A stretch of DNA of 64,000 nt from Candidatus Binataceae bacterium (GCA_035508495.1 DATJMX010000040.1:85210-149209); one strand, 5' to 3'. Shown: positions 26,175 through 34,967, numbered from the stretch's first letter. A program made the numbers and translations. Notes: generated by a model not told the origin, from the sequence alone.

Positions 26175-27457
26175 TGGATCGACCAATTGTCATCACCGGG
26201 CTTGGCGCGATCTGCGCGCTCGGCAAGGATCCCGGCGCTATCCTCGATGCACTGTACGCGGGACGTTCGGCAATCGGCCCCATGATGGAATGGGCTTCAG
26301 CTGACACGCCGCCGCCGCTGGCCGCCTGCATCCCGGACCTCGCGCCGCGCGAGCTGGTCAGCGATCGCAAGCTGCACAAGTTGATCCGGCGCACCGATTT
26401 GTTGGGTCTGTATGCCGCGGAGCGCGCGATCGCCGCGGCTGGTATCGCAGCTACGCGCGAGACGCTTGAAGCTGCGGCGATCGAGGCCTTCAACGATCGC
26501 ACCGGGATCTACGACGCATCCGGCGGCGGCAATTACCAGGACTCATACGAATTCTTTCCGCTGATGAGCGCGGCGCGGGGCGAGCTGCGCGTCTATGGCG
26601 AGGAACTGACTTCGCAGGTCGACCCGATGTTCCTTTTGAAGTCGCTGCCCAACAACGTGCTGTGTCATCTCGGCATCCGCCAGGGCTTCAAGGGACCGAA
26701 CTGCTGTTTCGTCAATCAAAGCTCGAGCGGTCCGCTGGTGATCGGGCAGGCGCTCGACACGCTCCGCGATGGCGAGGCCGATCGCGTCGTGGTCGTTGCC
26801 CACGATGCTCCCGTCGAGCCGCAATCGATAGTCTATTACTCGTCGCTCGGTTTGCTCTCTCTCACATCGCTCAAGCCCTTCGACGAGCGTCATGACGGCA
26901 CGGTGCTCGGCGAGGGCGCGGCCGCGATGATGCTCGAAACGCGGGAATCTGCCGCCGGCCGCGATGCACCGGTTCTCGGCGAAGTTCTGTCTGTCGCCTG
27001 CACCTCGGAAGCCGGCGGACTGCTGCCGCTGCGGCGCGACGGCGACGGGCTCGCGCGTGCGATCGAAGCTGCACTCGATTCGGCTCGCCTCGAGCGCTCC
27101 GAGATCGGCGCGATCGTCGCGCACGGAAACGGCACGCCGGCCTCCGACGACTCCGAGGCCGCCGCGATAAAACGCGTCTTCGGTTCGTCGGTCCCGCCGA
27201 TTACTTCCTTCAAGTGGGGGATCGGTCATCTGCTCGCGGGTGCCGGCATGATCGAGGCGGTGCTCGCGCTTAAAAGTCTCGCCCACGGAACCGTCCCCGG
27301 TATCGCGACCTTCGAGAGTCCCGCCGCCGCCAGTGCCGGCCTGCCAGTTTCGCGCGATGCGCAGACTCCGCGCAGTCCGATCGGGCTTGTCCTGTGCCGT
27401 GGCTTCGGCTCTTTCAGCACCGCGCTCATCGTTCGCGCTGGTGGCTCGAGCCGCTGA
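26174..27457 (+). CDS. Ketosynthase-like partner lacking the active-site cysteine
   Basis: This 427-residue protein has the FabF fold but aligns S183 (in FVNQSSSGP) with the nucleophilic cysteine of the preceding gene, without a gap. The two histidines remain, in VAHGNGT and in KWGIGHLLAGAG. It also has an unusual aromatic insert, GGGNYQDSYEFFPLMS. Such a Cys-less partner recalls the chain-length factor of type II polyketide and aryl-polyene systems, where the heterodimer sets chain length and the partner may decarboxylate malonyl-ACP. It overlaps both neighbours by one base. A role in measuring a very long acyl chain is inference. Confidence 0.9.
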   Translation: MDRPIVITGLGAICALGKDPGAILDALYAGRSAIGPMMEWASADTPPPLAACIPDLAPRELVSDRKLHKLIRRTDLLGLYAAERAIAAAGIAATRETLEAAAIEAFNDRTGIYDASGGGNYQDSYEFFPLMSAARGELRVYGEELTSQVDPMFLLKSLPNNVLCHLGIRQGFKGPNCCFVNQSSSGPLVIGQALDTLRDGEADRVVVVAHDAPVEPQSIVYYSSLGLLSLTSLKPFDERHDGTVLGEGAAAMMLETRESAAGRDAPVLGEVLSVACTSEAGGLLPLRRDGDGLARAIEAALDSARLERSEIGAIVAHGNGTPASDDSEAAAIKRVFGSSVPPITSFKWGIGHLLAGAGMIEAVLALKSLAHGTVPGIATFESPAAASAGLPVSRDAQTPRSPIGLVLCRGFGSFSTALIVRAGGSSR

Positions 27458-28677
27458 TGCCTCAAAACGCTTCGCGTCTCCGATGCGGGATCGATACGGT
27501 GCAGCTCGCACGTATGGAGCGCCTGCTGGCCGAAACGCCGCCCGCGGACCGCATCGACGTTTTCTGCGACGAGGAGTTGCGCGAGGCCGGCACCGGCGCA
27601 TCCGCGACTGCGTCGCTGGCGGCGCGCTTCGCCGCCAAGGAAGCCTGCCTGAAGCTGCTGCCGCGCGAGACTGCGCTCGGCGCAATCGAGCCGCGCGACT
27701 TTGCTATCTGTCGCAACGGTTACGGTGAACCTGCCGTCACGCCGAGCCTGCGCGCGCAGCAGATCCTCGACCAATATCGCCTTGGACCGATCGCGGTGTC
27801 GCTCACCCATGACTCGGACAGCGCTTGTGCGGTTGCGATCGCGACGCCGCGCGAGACGCGAGTCACCGCCCTCGATCGCGCCGCGTACAACCTCTTTCCG
27901 GTTCGGCGCGGCACCGCACTAAGGAATCTGCGGCGCGCTTTTGCAGATCGAGTTGACGAGGAGGAAATTCAGCGCCTGGCGCGCGCCTCCTACGGACATC
28001 TGGCCAGATCGATCGCCGAAGTCCTGGTGGCAACGGTCGTTCCGGGCGCGCACCGCCGCGCCAGGGTCCGTATCGAGAACCCTGACTCGCCGCTGCGGGC
28101 CAAGGATATCGGCCGCGGACTGCTTTTTTTAACCGGCCACTTCGGCAACTGGGAGTACGTGTTGCCGGCCGCGATTGAGCAATTTCCCGAATGGCGCGGG
28201 CGCTTTCATTTTTTGCGCAAACGGCTGCCCGGTTTTCTCGATGGCTTCGTCACCCGGCGCTTTACGCGCGCTGGCCTCGGCGTGATCCCGACTCGCGGCG
28301 GACTCGACACCGTGCTCGACCGCCTCGCCGCGCGCGACGCCGTCGTGTTCGTCTTCGACCAGCACGCCGGCGGCCGCGACGGAATCACGGTCGATTTCAT
28401 GGGCCATCCCGCATCGACCTTTCGCAGCCTCGCCACCATCGCGCTCTCAACCGGTGCCCCCGTCATCCCCGGCTCGAGCTATCGCGAGCCCGACGGCACT
28501 CATGTTCTTCACTTCGAGGATCCCCTCGAAACTATCGATACGGGGAATGCCGACGCCGATCTGCGGGCGAACACGCAGATGTATAACGCGGCGCTCGAGC
28601 GCATGATCTATCGGCATCCCGAGCAATGGTTCTGGCTGCATCGCCGATGGAAAGACGCGCGGGGCCGCGTCGTCTGA
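27457..28677 (+). CDS. Fusion of holo-ACP synthase (AcpS) and LpxL/HtrB-type acyltransferase
   Basis: This 406-residue protein joins two enzymes. Residues about 8-130 match AcpS: CGIDTVQLARMERLL, FCDEELREAG, LAARFAAKEACLKLLP, NGYGEPAV and VSLTHDSDSACAVAIA, so it should add phosphopantetheine to an ACP. Residues about 150-400 match the lipid A late acyltransferases LpxL/HtrB/LpxXL, with the HX4E site in TGHFGNWEYV, then VFVFDQHAGGRDGITVDFMG and ILSTGAPVIPG-like strands. The ATG at 27457 overlaps the ketosynthase stop (TGATG). The fusion couples carrier activation to acyl transfer onto the lipid A backbone. I know of no well-described example of this architecture. Confidence 0.88.
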   Translation: MPQNASRLRCGIDTVQLARMERLLAETPPADRIDVFCDEELREAGTGASATASLAARFAAKEACLKLLPRETALGAIEPRDFAICRNGYGEPAVTPSLRAQQILDQYRLGPIAVSLTHDSDSACAVAIATPRETRVTALDRAAYNLFPVRRGTALRNLRRAFADRVDEEEIQRLARASYGHLARSIAEVLVATVVPGAHRRARVRIENPDSPLRAKDIGRGLLFLTGHFGNWEYVLPAAIEQFPEWRGRFHFLRKRLPGFLDGFVTRRFTRAGLGVIPTRGGLDTVLDRLAARDAVVFVFDQHAGGRDGITVDFMGHPASTFRSLATIALSTGAPVIPGSSYREPDGTHVLHFEDPLETIDTGNADADLRANTQMYNAALERMIYRHPEQWFWLHRRWKDARGRVV

Positions 28678-28679
28678 TC

Positions 28680-29360
28680 TCATGTGCGGTCGAATGCCGC
28701 GGCTACAACAGGGCTCTGAAGATCGCGCGCCGACCGGAGCATCGCGGCTTGCAGCGCCTCGGATCCGGCGCTCGCGGGAAATTTCTCGATATGCAGCGCC
28801 GTCCTGGCGAACGGCAGCGGCAAGTAGGAGCAATCCCAGGAACCGAATCGAATTCCGCGCCCTGCCGAAGTAATCGTCAGGTAGATCTGCGCGTCCGCCG
28901 TGCGGGCGAGCTCGAGCGCGCGCGGCTGCGCAACACACGCGGGGCCGCGCGGTCCGTCAACCGCTATCAGACCCAGATCGCCGGCCTCGATACGCCGCGT
29001 GAATTCCAGCGCGCCGCGCACATCGCGATCACCCGGCGAGGCCATGACCGAATCGATATCGAAGTGACTCAGCATCGCCGCGAGCAGGCGTCCGTCGAGG
29101 CTCGGCGTCAGCATCACCACCAGGCGGCGGCCGGCGTTGTTGACCAGATGCGCGTAGGCGAGAAGCTGCAGAAACATCCCGTGATAGGTGAAAAGCACGA
29201 CGCGCGGACAGTTGATCACCTCGGCCTGGCTCTCCGTGCTCGGCGGATCGAGCCTCCACGTTCGTACGATCAGGCGCAGCGGCACGATCGCGATCGGCAG
29301 CAGAATTTTTTCCAGCACGAAAAAGCGCAATCGCCGTCCTCGATTTGATCGATTCGCCAT
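28680..29360 (-). CDS. DUF374 / LPLAT-like lysophospholipid acyltransferase
   Basis: This 226-residue protein matches the DUF374 family of putative lipid acyltransferases. It has FTYHGMFLQLLAYAHL with the family histidine, MLTPSLDGRLLAAMLSHFDI, ASPGDRDVRGALEF, and IAVDGPRGPACVAQPRALEL, the family hallmark DGPRGP. A hydrophobic segment near the N-terminus suggests inner-membrane association. It is convergent with the AcpS::LpxL fusion, only two bases apart, and divergent from lptF. It is likely another lipid A or lipid acyl-transfer step; the acyl donor is unknown. Confidence 0.88.
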   Translation of the reverse strand: MANRSNRGRRLRFFVLEKILLPIAIVPLRLIVRTWRLDPPSTESQAEVINCPRVVLFTYHGMFLQLLAYAHLVNNAGRRLVVMLTPSLDGRLLAAMLSHFDIDSVMASPGDRDVRGALEFTRRIEAGDLGLIAVDGPRGPACVAQPRALELARTADAQIYLTITSAGRGIRFGSWDCSYLPLPFARTALHIEKFPASAGSEALQAAMLRSARDLQSPVVAAAFDRT

Positions 29361-29458
29361 TGAATTGAAATGAAAGCCCAGCGCTCAGCATTCTGGACCC
29401 GATGCCGAGGTTCAAGTAGCCGCGCCCGCCGCATCGACGATCGGCCGCTACAGTTTTC

Positions 29459-30643
29459 GTGATAGTTCGCTCGAAAATCCTCGATCGCTATGTCGCGCGC
29501 GAAGTTGCCGTGCCGATCGCGATAAGCCTCGGCGTCATAACGCTGGTGCTGGTGGTCGCGCGATTGCTCAAGCTGATCGACCTGATCGTCAACCAGGGCG
29601 TGGCCGCGACCGAGGTGCTCGCGCTGCTCGGATACCTGATGCCCAGCCTGATCGCGCTGAGCCTGCCGATGGCGGTGCTGCTCGGCACGATGCTCGGTAT
29701 CGGGCGGCTCTCGGGCGACCAGGAAATCATCGCGGCGCGCGCGTGCGGCGTCAGCTTCGGGCGCATCGCGCTGCCGGTAATCGTGGTCGCCGCGGCGATC
29801 TATCCAATCGAGATGCTGACGGCGATGAAGATCGCGCCGGCCGCGAACGTGAAGCTGCGCGGCGAGCTCGTCGACCTGATGCATACGCGGGCGACGGCCG
29901 GGCTGCCGGAGAAGGTGTTCAATCGCAACTTCGACGGCATGGTGGTGTACTTCGATCGCGCCGAACCGCCCGGCACCAAGCTGGTCAATGTACTGATCTC
30001 CGACAATCGCAATCCTTCCGCGCGCTCGATCATATTCGCCCGCAGCGGTCTGCTTGTGCCGCATCCGGGCGACCTCGCGGTTACGATGCGTTTGCGCGAC
30101 GGATGGATCTACGGCGGCGACAAGTCGCGCGACGCGCGCCACGTCGTGCAGTTCGATACTTACGATATTGCGATGACGCCCAAGGAAGGCCTCAGGTACG
30201 CGCAGCCGCTGCCGCTGGAACTGACGACCGTGGCGTTGTGGCATCAAATCAAGCGCGCGCGCCACGCCGGCCATCCGGACATTCCCGCAGAGATCGAGAT
30301 GGCGCATCGATGGACGATTCCGATCGCGATCTTTCCGTTTGCGCTTCTCGGCATGACACTCGGACTCACTCCCGTTCGCGGCGGCCGTTCGGAAAGATTC
30401 GCTTTCGCCCTGATGCTGTTCTTCGTGTACTACGTGCTGATGCGCGCGGGTGAGGCGTTTGCGCAGGCGCATGTGATCGAGACTTACGTGGGAGCCAGCG
30501 TGCCTGACCTGCTCTTCATCGCGATCGCGATTGCTCCATTTCGCCGCACCGTTCTCGATCGCGGTGAGCATGGCGAATCGATCTCCTACCGGCTGCGGCG
30601 CTGGATGGATGGGCTGCTGCCGGGCGCCGGAGCCGCGAGTTGA
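29459..30643 (+). CDS. lptF: LPS export ABC transporter permease LptF
   Basis: This 394-residue inner-membrane permease forms, with LptG and the LptB ATPase, the machine that extracts LPS from the inner membrane. It opens with ILDRYVAREVAVPIAISLGV, the typical first helix, then YLMPSLIALSLPMAVLLGTM, SGDQEIIAARACGVSF, a periplasmic beta-jellyroll domain (about 110-270), and the C-terminal helices starting IEMAHRWTIPIAIFPFALLG. Translation starts on GTG 29459. The stop overlaps the lptG start (TGATGA). LptB, LptA and LptC are not in this window. Confidence 0.93.
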   Translation: MIVRSKILDRYVAREVAVPIAISLGVITLVLVVARLLKLIDLIVNQGVAATEVLALLGYLMPSLIALSLPMAVLLGTMLGIGRLSGDQEIIAARACGVSFGRIALPVIVVAAAIYPIEMLTAMKIAPAANVKLRGELVDLMHTRATAGLPEKVFNRNFDGMVVYFDRAEPPGTKLVNVLISDNRNPSARSIIFARSGLLVPHPGDLAVTMRLRDGWIYGGDKSRDARHVVQFDTYDIAMTPKEGLRYAQPLPLELTTVALWHQIKRARHAGHPDIPAEIEMAHRWTIPIAIFPFALLGMTLGLTPVRGGRSERFAFALMLFFVYYVLMRAGEAFAQAHVIETYVGASVPDLLFIAIAIAPFRRTVLDRGEHGESISYRLRRWMDGLLPGAGAAS

Positions 30644-31734
30644 TGAGGCGAATCGCACCGCCAACCGCCTTCGGGCTCGTGTTCCGCGGATTGCTCGAGC
30701 CGTTTATGCTCGTGGTGGCGGCCTTCACCCTCGTGCATCTGCTCGCCGACGCGGCCGATCAGTTCAATAACATCACCGCGAACTCCGCCGCGCTGGCCGG
30801 AATTGAGTATCTCGGCCTGCGCATCCCTTTCATCGTGACCAAGCTCATGCCGGTGTCATTGCTGGCCGGGGTGATGTTCGGCTTTGCGATGATGAATCGG
30901 ACCGGCGAAGTAATCGCGATGCAGGCCCTCGGCATCAGCCGGCTCCAGATCGCGATCCCGCTCGTACTCATCGCGATCGGCGCGACCATATTCGACTTTG
31001 CGGTTTCGGAAACGATCGTGCCGGCGACCAATCGCTGCGCCGAACAGGTCTTGACCAGGAGGATTCGTGCTCACGACCGGCGTCACGTCGGCGGCGAAAG
31101 CTGGTTCCGCACCCGCAATGCATTTATCGTGGCCGAGGACTACAATTCGGCGCGCAAGGAACTCAGCGATCTGACTATATTTCGATTTGACGGTTCGTCG
31201 GAACTGCGCGCCGTGACCCTCGTTGATAGTGCTACCTGGACCGGCCGGAAATGGCGCTTCGAGAACGTTCACTCCATCGCCATCGGTGATCTCGGTAACC
31301 CCGGTTGGCATCGCACCGATCAGGACATGAATTTCGACCTCCTGCCGTCTGACCTTGAAAATCCCCAGAAGGTGAGTCCCGACGACTTCAGTCTCGCGGA
31401 GCTGAGTCAATTCATTCGCGGTTTGCGGCGCGTCGGGCTGAACGCGCAGCGCTATGTTGCGGACCGCGACCTGAAATATGCGATGCCGGTATCGTGCCTG
31501 ATACTGGCGGCCATCGGTTTCGCGCTCAGTCTTGATCCGTTGCCGCGCCAGGCGGGCCTCGCGCGCAATATCGGGTACGCCCTCGCCGCCGGGTTTGGCT
31601 ATTGGCTGGTGCTCGGGTTCACGATGTCGTTTGGCAAGTCCGGTATCCTGCCGCCCTGGCCCGCGGCATGGTTGCCGAATATCCTGTTCGGCTCGATTGC
31701 TATTTCGATATTCCTGATGGGCGAAGAAAAGTAA
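30640..31734 (+). CDS. lptG: LPS export ABC transporter permease LptG
   Basis: This 364-residue protein is the LptF partner. It has TAFGLVFRGLLEPFMLVVAA, LGLRIPFIVTKLMPVSLLAG, NRTGEVIAMQALGISRLQI in the coupling region, a periplasmic jellyroll (about 120-265) and the final helices DLKYAMPVSCLILAAIGFAL and PPWPAAWLPNILFGSIAI. It is translationally coupled to lptF and followed seven bases later by a Kdo hydroxylase gene, so LPS export and Kdo modification appear to be made together. Confidence 0.92.
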   Translation: MMRRIAPPTAFGLVFRGLLEPFMLVVAAFTLVHLLADAADQFNNITANSAALAGIEYLGLRIPFIVTKLMPVSLLAGVMFGFAMMNRTGEVIAMQALGISRLQIAIPLVLIAIGATIFDFAVSETIVPATNRCAEQVLTRRIRAHDRRHVGGESWFRTRNAFIVAEDYNSARKELSDLTIFRFDGSSELRAVTLVDSATWTGRKWRFENVHSIAIGDLGNPGWHRTDQDMNFDLLPSDLENPQKVSPDDFSLAELSQFIRGLRRVGLNAQRYVADRDLKYAMPVSCLILAAIGFALSLDPLPRQAGLARNIGYALAAGFGYWLVLGFTMSFGKSGILPPWPAAWLPNILFGSIAISIFLMGEEK

Positions 31735-31741
31735 CCTGCCG

Positions 31742-32659
31742 TTGATCGACGTAACTGACTATTCGGCAGCGGGCTGGGTTCGGACCACGCCGGCGGCAAT
31801 TCGCTCGCGATGGTATTGCGAGCAGCTCGAGCATGGCGAGATTCTGCTCTTCAGGGATTCGCAGGCGCTCGTCGCCGATTCTGCGCGCGCCTCGCTGTTG
31901 GCTGTGCGGGCCGGCGAGGTCGCGCACAAGAACGTTTCTTATTCGCCGGCGTCGCAAAAGCTCCAGGGCTTGCGCGGCGGCTCGGCCGGGGCGATTCGAT
32001 CGGCGCTCAAAGGATACAGCGCGGCAGCGATTGGCTTCTGCGCCGGCTTGCTCGCGCCCTATGCCGAGAGCTGGCGAATCGAGCTGTGCAGCTTTCGCCC
32101 GATCGAGGAGCGTAATCGCGATCTCTCGCCGAACTCGCGCAACGATCTGTTGCACCTCGATGCGTTTCCCGGCAGGCCCGGCAATGGCGCGCGAATTCTC
32201 AGGATGTTCACCAACATCCATCCGCAGCGGCCGCGAATCTGGATGACATCCGACCCGATGCCGGTGCTGGAACGCGACCATGAGTTCGCCGCGATGGTTC
32301 GCGGCGCGATCGGCCACGCCGAGTCGAGGCCGGCCCGCGCGGCCGCGCGCCTCGTCCATCTTGCGAAACTGGCTGGATTCAAAATTCCTGACCGCTCGCC
32401 TTACGATCGCGTGATGCTCGATTTGCATGCCCGTATGAAAAGCAGCGGCTCATTCCAGGCGCGATGCAGAAAGTACCGGCACGAGTTCGAACCCGGCGCG
32501 AGCTGGCTGGTTTTTACCGATGCAGTGCCCCACGCGGTTCTGGAAGGTCAGTACGCGCTTGAGCAATCATTTTTCGTGCCTCGCACCGCATTGGTGGCTG
32601 CTCAATCGGCGCCGGTATCGATAGTCGAATCGTTCAGCGGTCATCCGATGACGCTTTGA
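31742..32659 (+). CDS. kdoO: Kdo 3-hydroxylase (KdoO) family Fe(II)/2-oxoglutarate dioxygenase
   Basis: This 305-residue protein matches the Kdo hydroxylase family, which hydroxylates C3 of the outer Kdo of Kdo2-lipid A to give Ko. The metal site HxD is H138-x-D140 in LLHLDAFPGRPGNGARIL, followed by RMFTNIHPQRPRIW as in KdoO proteins; the distal histidine is probably in DAVPHAVLEGQ. A GHPMTL end is also seen. The start is a TTG at 31742, seven bases after lptG. Its position among LPS export genes supports the assignment. Such activity would make the inner core more acid-stable. Confidence 0.87.
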   Translation: MIDVTDYSAAGWVRTTPAAIRSRWYCEQLEHGEILLFRDSQALVADSARASLLAVRAGEVAHKNVSYSPASQKLQGLRGGSAGAIRSALKGYSAAAIGFCAGLLAPYAESWRIELCSFRPIEERNRDLSPNSRNDLLHLDAFPGRPGNGARILRMFTNIHPQRPRIWMTSDPMPVLERDHEFAAMVRGAIGHAESRPARAAARLVHLAKLAGFKIPDRSPYDRVMLDLHARMKSSGSFQARCRKYRHEFEPGASWLVFTDAVPHAVLEGQYALEQSFFVPRTALVAAQSAPVSIVESFSGHPMTL

Positions 32660-32692
32660 ACGCAATAGATAATTCGACTGACTATTCGTAAA

Positions 32693-34963
32693 GTGTCGAG
32701 CACCTTGCAACCATCGACTAATCGCGCCGCGCCGGCCGGCTCCGGGCCGGATTGCTTCGACTCGTCGCTCGCGGAATTCGAGACCAGGGTCTTTCCGATT
32801 GATTCGATAATCGATTTGCTGAGCTCGACTCATGCTCCCGAGAAAATCGCCGAGTATCGCGCGGCGATGGACAACGGCGCGAAATTTCCGCCGCTGTCGA
32901 TCGTCCGCATTGCCGGGCGTTATTTTCTCGCCGACGGCCACAAGCGCCTGGGTGCGTGCAAAGAGCGTGGCATGACGCAGGTCACCGTCGAGCTCTGGCC
33001 GCTGCGGCGAATTGTCGCCGACCTGTATCGCCAGACCGGCCGCAGCCTGCGGCGGGTTGCGTCGCTTATCGCCCAAACTCCGCGCGACCCCCAGGCGCGA
33101 AAACGCTGGCGGCGCTTTTACTGGGACACGGTACTGCACTGGAAACGTTTTTTTGTGACGCTGCCCTCCTTGATCGGCGGCCGCGATCGCGAAGATTCGC
33201 CGCCGTCCTCGTCCGTCTTCTTGCGACTGGTCAGGGAATGCCTGCGCTTTCGCGGCCATATCATTCTGATCGCCCTGACCTTGGGCGCGCTCGGCGGCGC
33301 CCAGCTCTATCTGACCTGGATCGCGAAGCTGTGGACCGATGGTCCGTTGAAGACCGGCGATCGCGCGGCGATGGCGCATCTCGTGCGCCAGGCGAGCTTC
33401 GCGGCCACGGTGCTGGTAGGTGCGCTCTTCAGCTCGCGCTACGTTCTCCAGAGCCTCGACCAGCACCTGGTGCAGGACTTGCGCGATCGCGCGCAGCGGC
33501 GGCTGCTCGAAGTTGAACTTTCGTCGGTGCGCCGCTTTCAAATCGGCGAGCTGATGTCGCGCATGTTCAACGACGCGCTTTCGATGAGCCAGTTCGTGCG
33601 CGAGATCCTCCGCCGCTGGATCGGCGAAAGCGTGGTGCTGGTCGGCGCGCTGGTGATGTTGTTCCGACTCGACTGGCAGTTAGCAATGATGATCGCGGTC
33701 GCGGGACCGATCGTCGGCGGCGTGCTGAGCTACTTCGGCGGGTTCATCAGGCGCCGCAGCGCCGCCGCGCAGCGCGAAATCGGAGAGCTGAGCGCGACAC
33801 TCACCGAGCAGCTCGCCGGCTTGAGCACGATCAAAGGTTTTCAAACCGAGTCCGCCGAACGCGAACGATTCGTATCCATCGATACCAGCTATCGGCATCA
33901 CGTGATGCGCAGTCAGCTCTGGCTGGCCTCGATGACCACGGGCGTGTGGGCGATCACCGCGGCGGCGCTCCTCATTGCGACCTGGTACGGAACCAGCAAG
34001 ATCGCAAGCGGCCGCTCGACGCCGGGCGCGCTGCTCGCCTTCTGCCTCTACGCGGTGCAAACTGTCGAACCGCTGCGCCGCCTGAGTGAAGTTCACGGCC
34101 TCTTGCAGCGCGCGCTGGCATCCGCGGTGCGGGTGTTCGACGTGATCGATATCTCCGCGCCTGAGACGGAAGGCTCGCTCGCGCTGCCCGAGCCGATGCG
34201 CGGCGAGCTGGAATTCAGCGACGTAAGTTTCAGCTATGTCGCCGGGCATCCGATATTGCGCGAGTTCCAACTGAGCATCGGCTCGCGCGAGACCGTCGCG
34301 ATCGTTGGCGCGAGCGGCGGCGGCAAAAGCACGCTTGCCAGTCTCCTGGTGCGCTTCGCAGACCCGCTCGAGGGACGAATCCTGCTTGACGGCACGGACA
34401 CGCGATCCCTGCGATTGTCGCAACTGCGTCGCGCGATCTGCGTGATCGAGCAGAAACCCTTCATTTTCAGCGGCTCGGTGCTCGAAAATATTCGCTATGG
34501 TTCGCCGGGTGCGAGCCTCGAGGCGGTGCGCGTTGCAGTCACGCTCGCAAGCCTCGACCAATTCGTCGCCACGCTGCCCGCCGGCCTGGATACCTATCTC
34601 ACGGAAAGTGGCCGCAATCTGTCCGGCGGCCAGCAACAACGCATCGCACTCGCCCGCGCGATCGTCCGCAATCCCGCCGTGCTGGTACTAGATGAATCGA
34701 CCAGCGCAATCGACACCGAAACCGAAAACGCAATTTTTTCGCGGATGGAATCTTGGCTGGCGGACCGCACCGCAATCCTGATGACGCATCGTTTGGCGAC
34801 GGTGATTCGTTTCCCACGGGTGGTCGTGCTTGCGGATGGCCGCGTAGTCGGAGATGGTCCTGCGGCGCAGTTGCTCGAAAGCTGTCCGGCGTTTGCGCGG
34901 CTATTTTCCGAGCAGGTGTCGCTGCTCGATACTCCGCCAAAGATCGCTTCGTCCGTGCTGTGA
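32693..34963 (+). CDS. MsbA-like ABC exporter with N-terminal ParB/sulfiredoxin-like domain
   Basis: This 756-residue protein combines an N-terminal ParB/Srx-like domain (about residues 30-105: KFPPLSIVRIAGRYFLADGH, then KRLGACKERG and VTVELWP) with a complete half-size ABC exporter. Six membrane helices span about 188-470, with the MsbA-like coupling region GELMSRMFNDALSMSQFV. The ATPase has Walker A GASGGGKST (near 540), signature LSGGQQQRIALARAI (near 642), Walker B VLVLDESTSAID and the H-loop MTHRLAT. It starts on GTG 32693. Next to LptFG and KdoO it is a candidate flippase for lipid A-core. The regulatory or nucleotide-binding role of the fused domain is unknown. Confidence 0.9.
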   Translation: MSSTLQPSTNRAAPAGSGPDCFDSSLAEFETRVFPIDSIIDLLSSTHAPEKIAEYRAAMDNGAKFPPLSIVRIAGRYFLADGHKRLGACKERGMTQVTVELWPLRRIVADLYRQTGRSLRRVASLIAQTPRDPQARKRWRRFYWDTVLHWKRFFVTLPSLIGGRDREDSPPSSSVFLRLVRECLRFRGHIILIALTLGALGGAQLYLTWIAKLWTDGPLKTGDRAAMAHLVRQASFAATVLVGALFSSRYVLQSLDQHLVQDLRDRAQRRLLEVELSSVRRFQIGELMSRMFNDALSMSQFVREILRRWIGESVVLVGALVMLFRLDWQLAMMIAVAGPIVGGVLSYFGGFIRRRSAAAQREIGELSATLTEQLAGLSTIKGFQTESAERERFVSIDTSYRHHVMRSQLWLASMTTGVWAITAAALLIATWYGTSKIASGRSTPGALLAFCLYAVQTVEPLRRLSEVHGLLQRALASAVRVFDVIDISAPETEGSLALPEPMRGELEFSDVSFSYVAGHPILREFQLSIGSRETVAIVGASGGGKSTLASLLVRFADPLEGRILLDGTDTRSLRLSQLRRAICVIEQKPFIFSGSVLENIRYGSPGASLEAVRVAVTLASLDQFVATLPAGLDTYLTESGRNLSGGQQQRIALARAIVRNPAVLVLDESTSAIDTETENAIFSRMESWLADRTAILMTHRLATVIRFPRVVVLADGRVVGDGPAAQLLESCPAFARLFSEQVSLLDTPPKIASSVL

Positions 34964-34967
34964 CGGT

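Noticed and set aside
29270..30664. Antisense frame of 464 codons over lptF
   Set aside because: Reads as charged repetitive residues with no hydrophobic core, in the mirror frame of a clear LptF.
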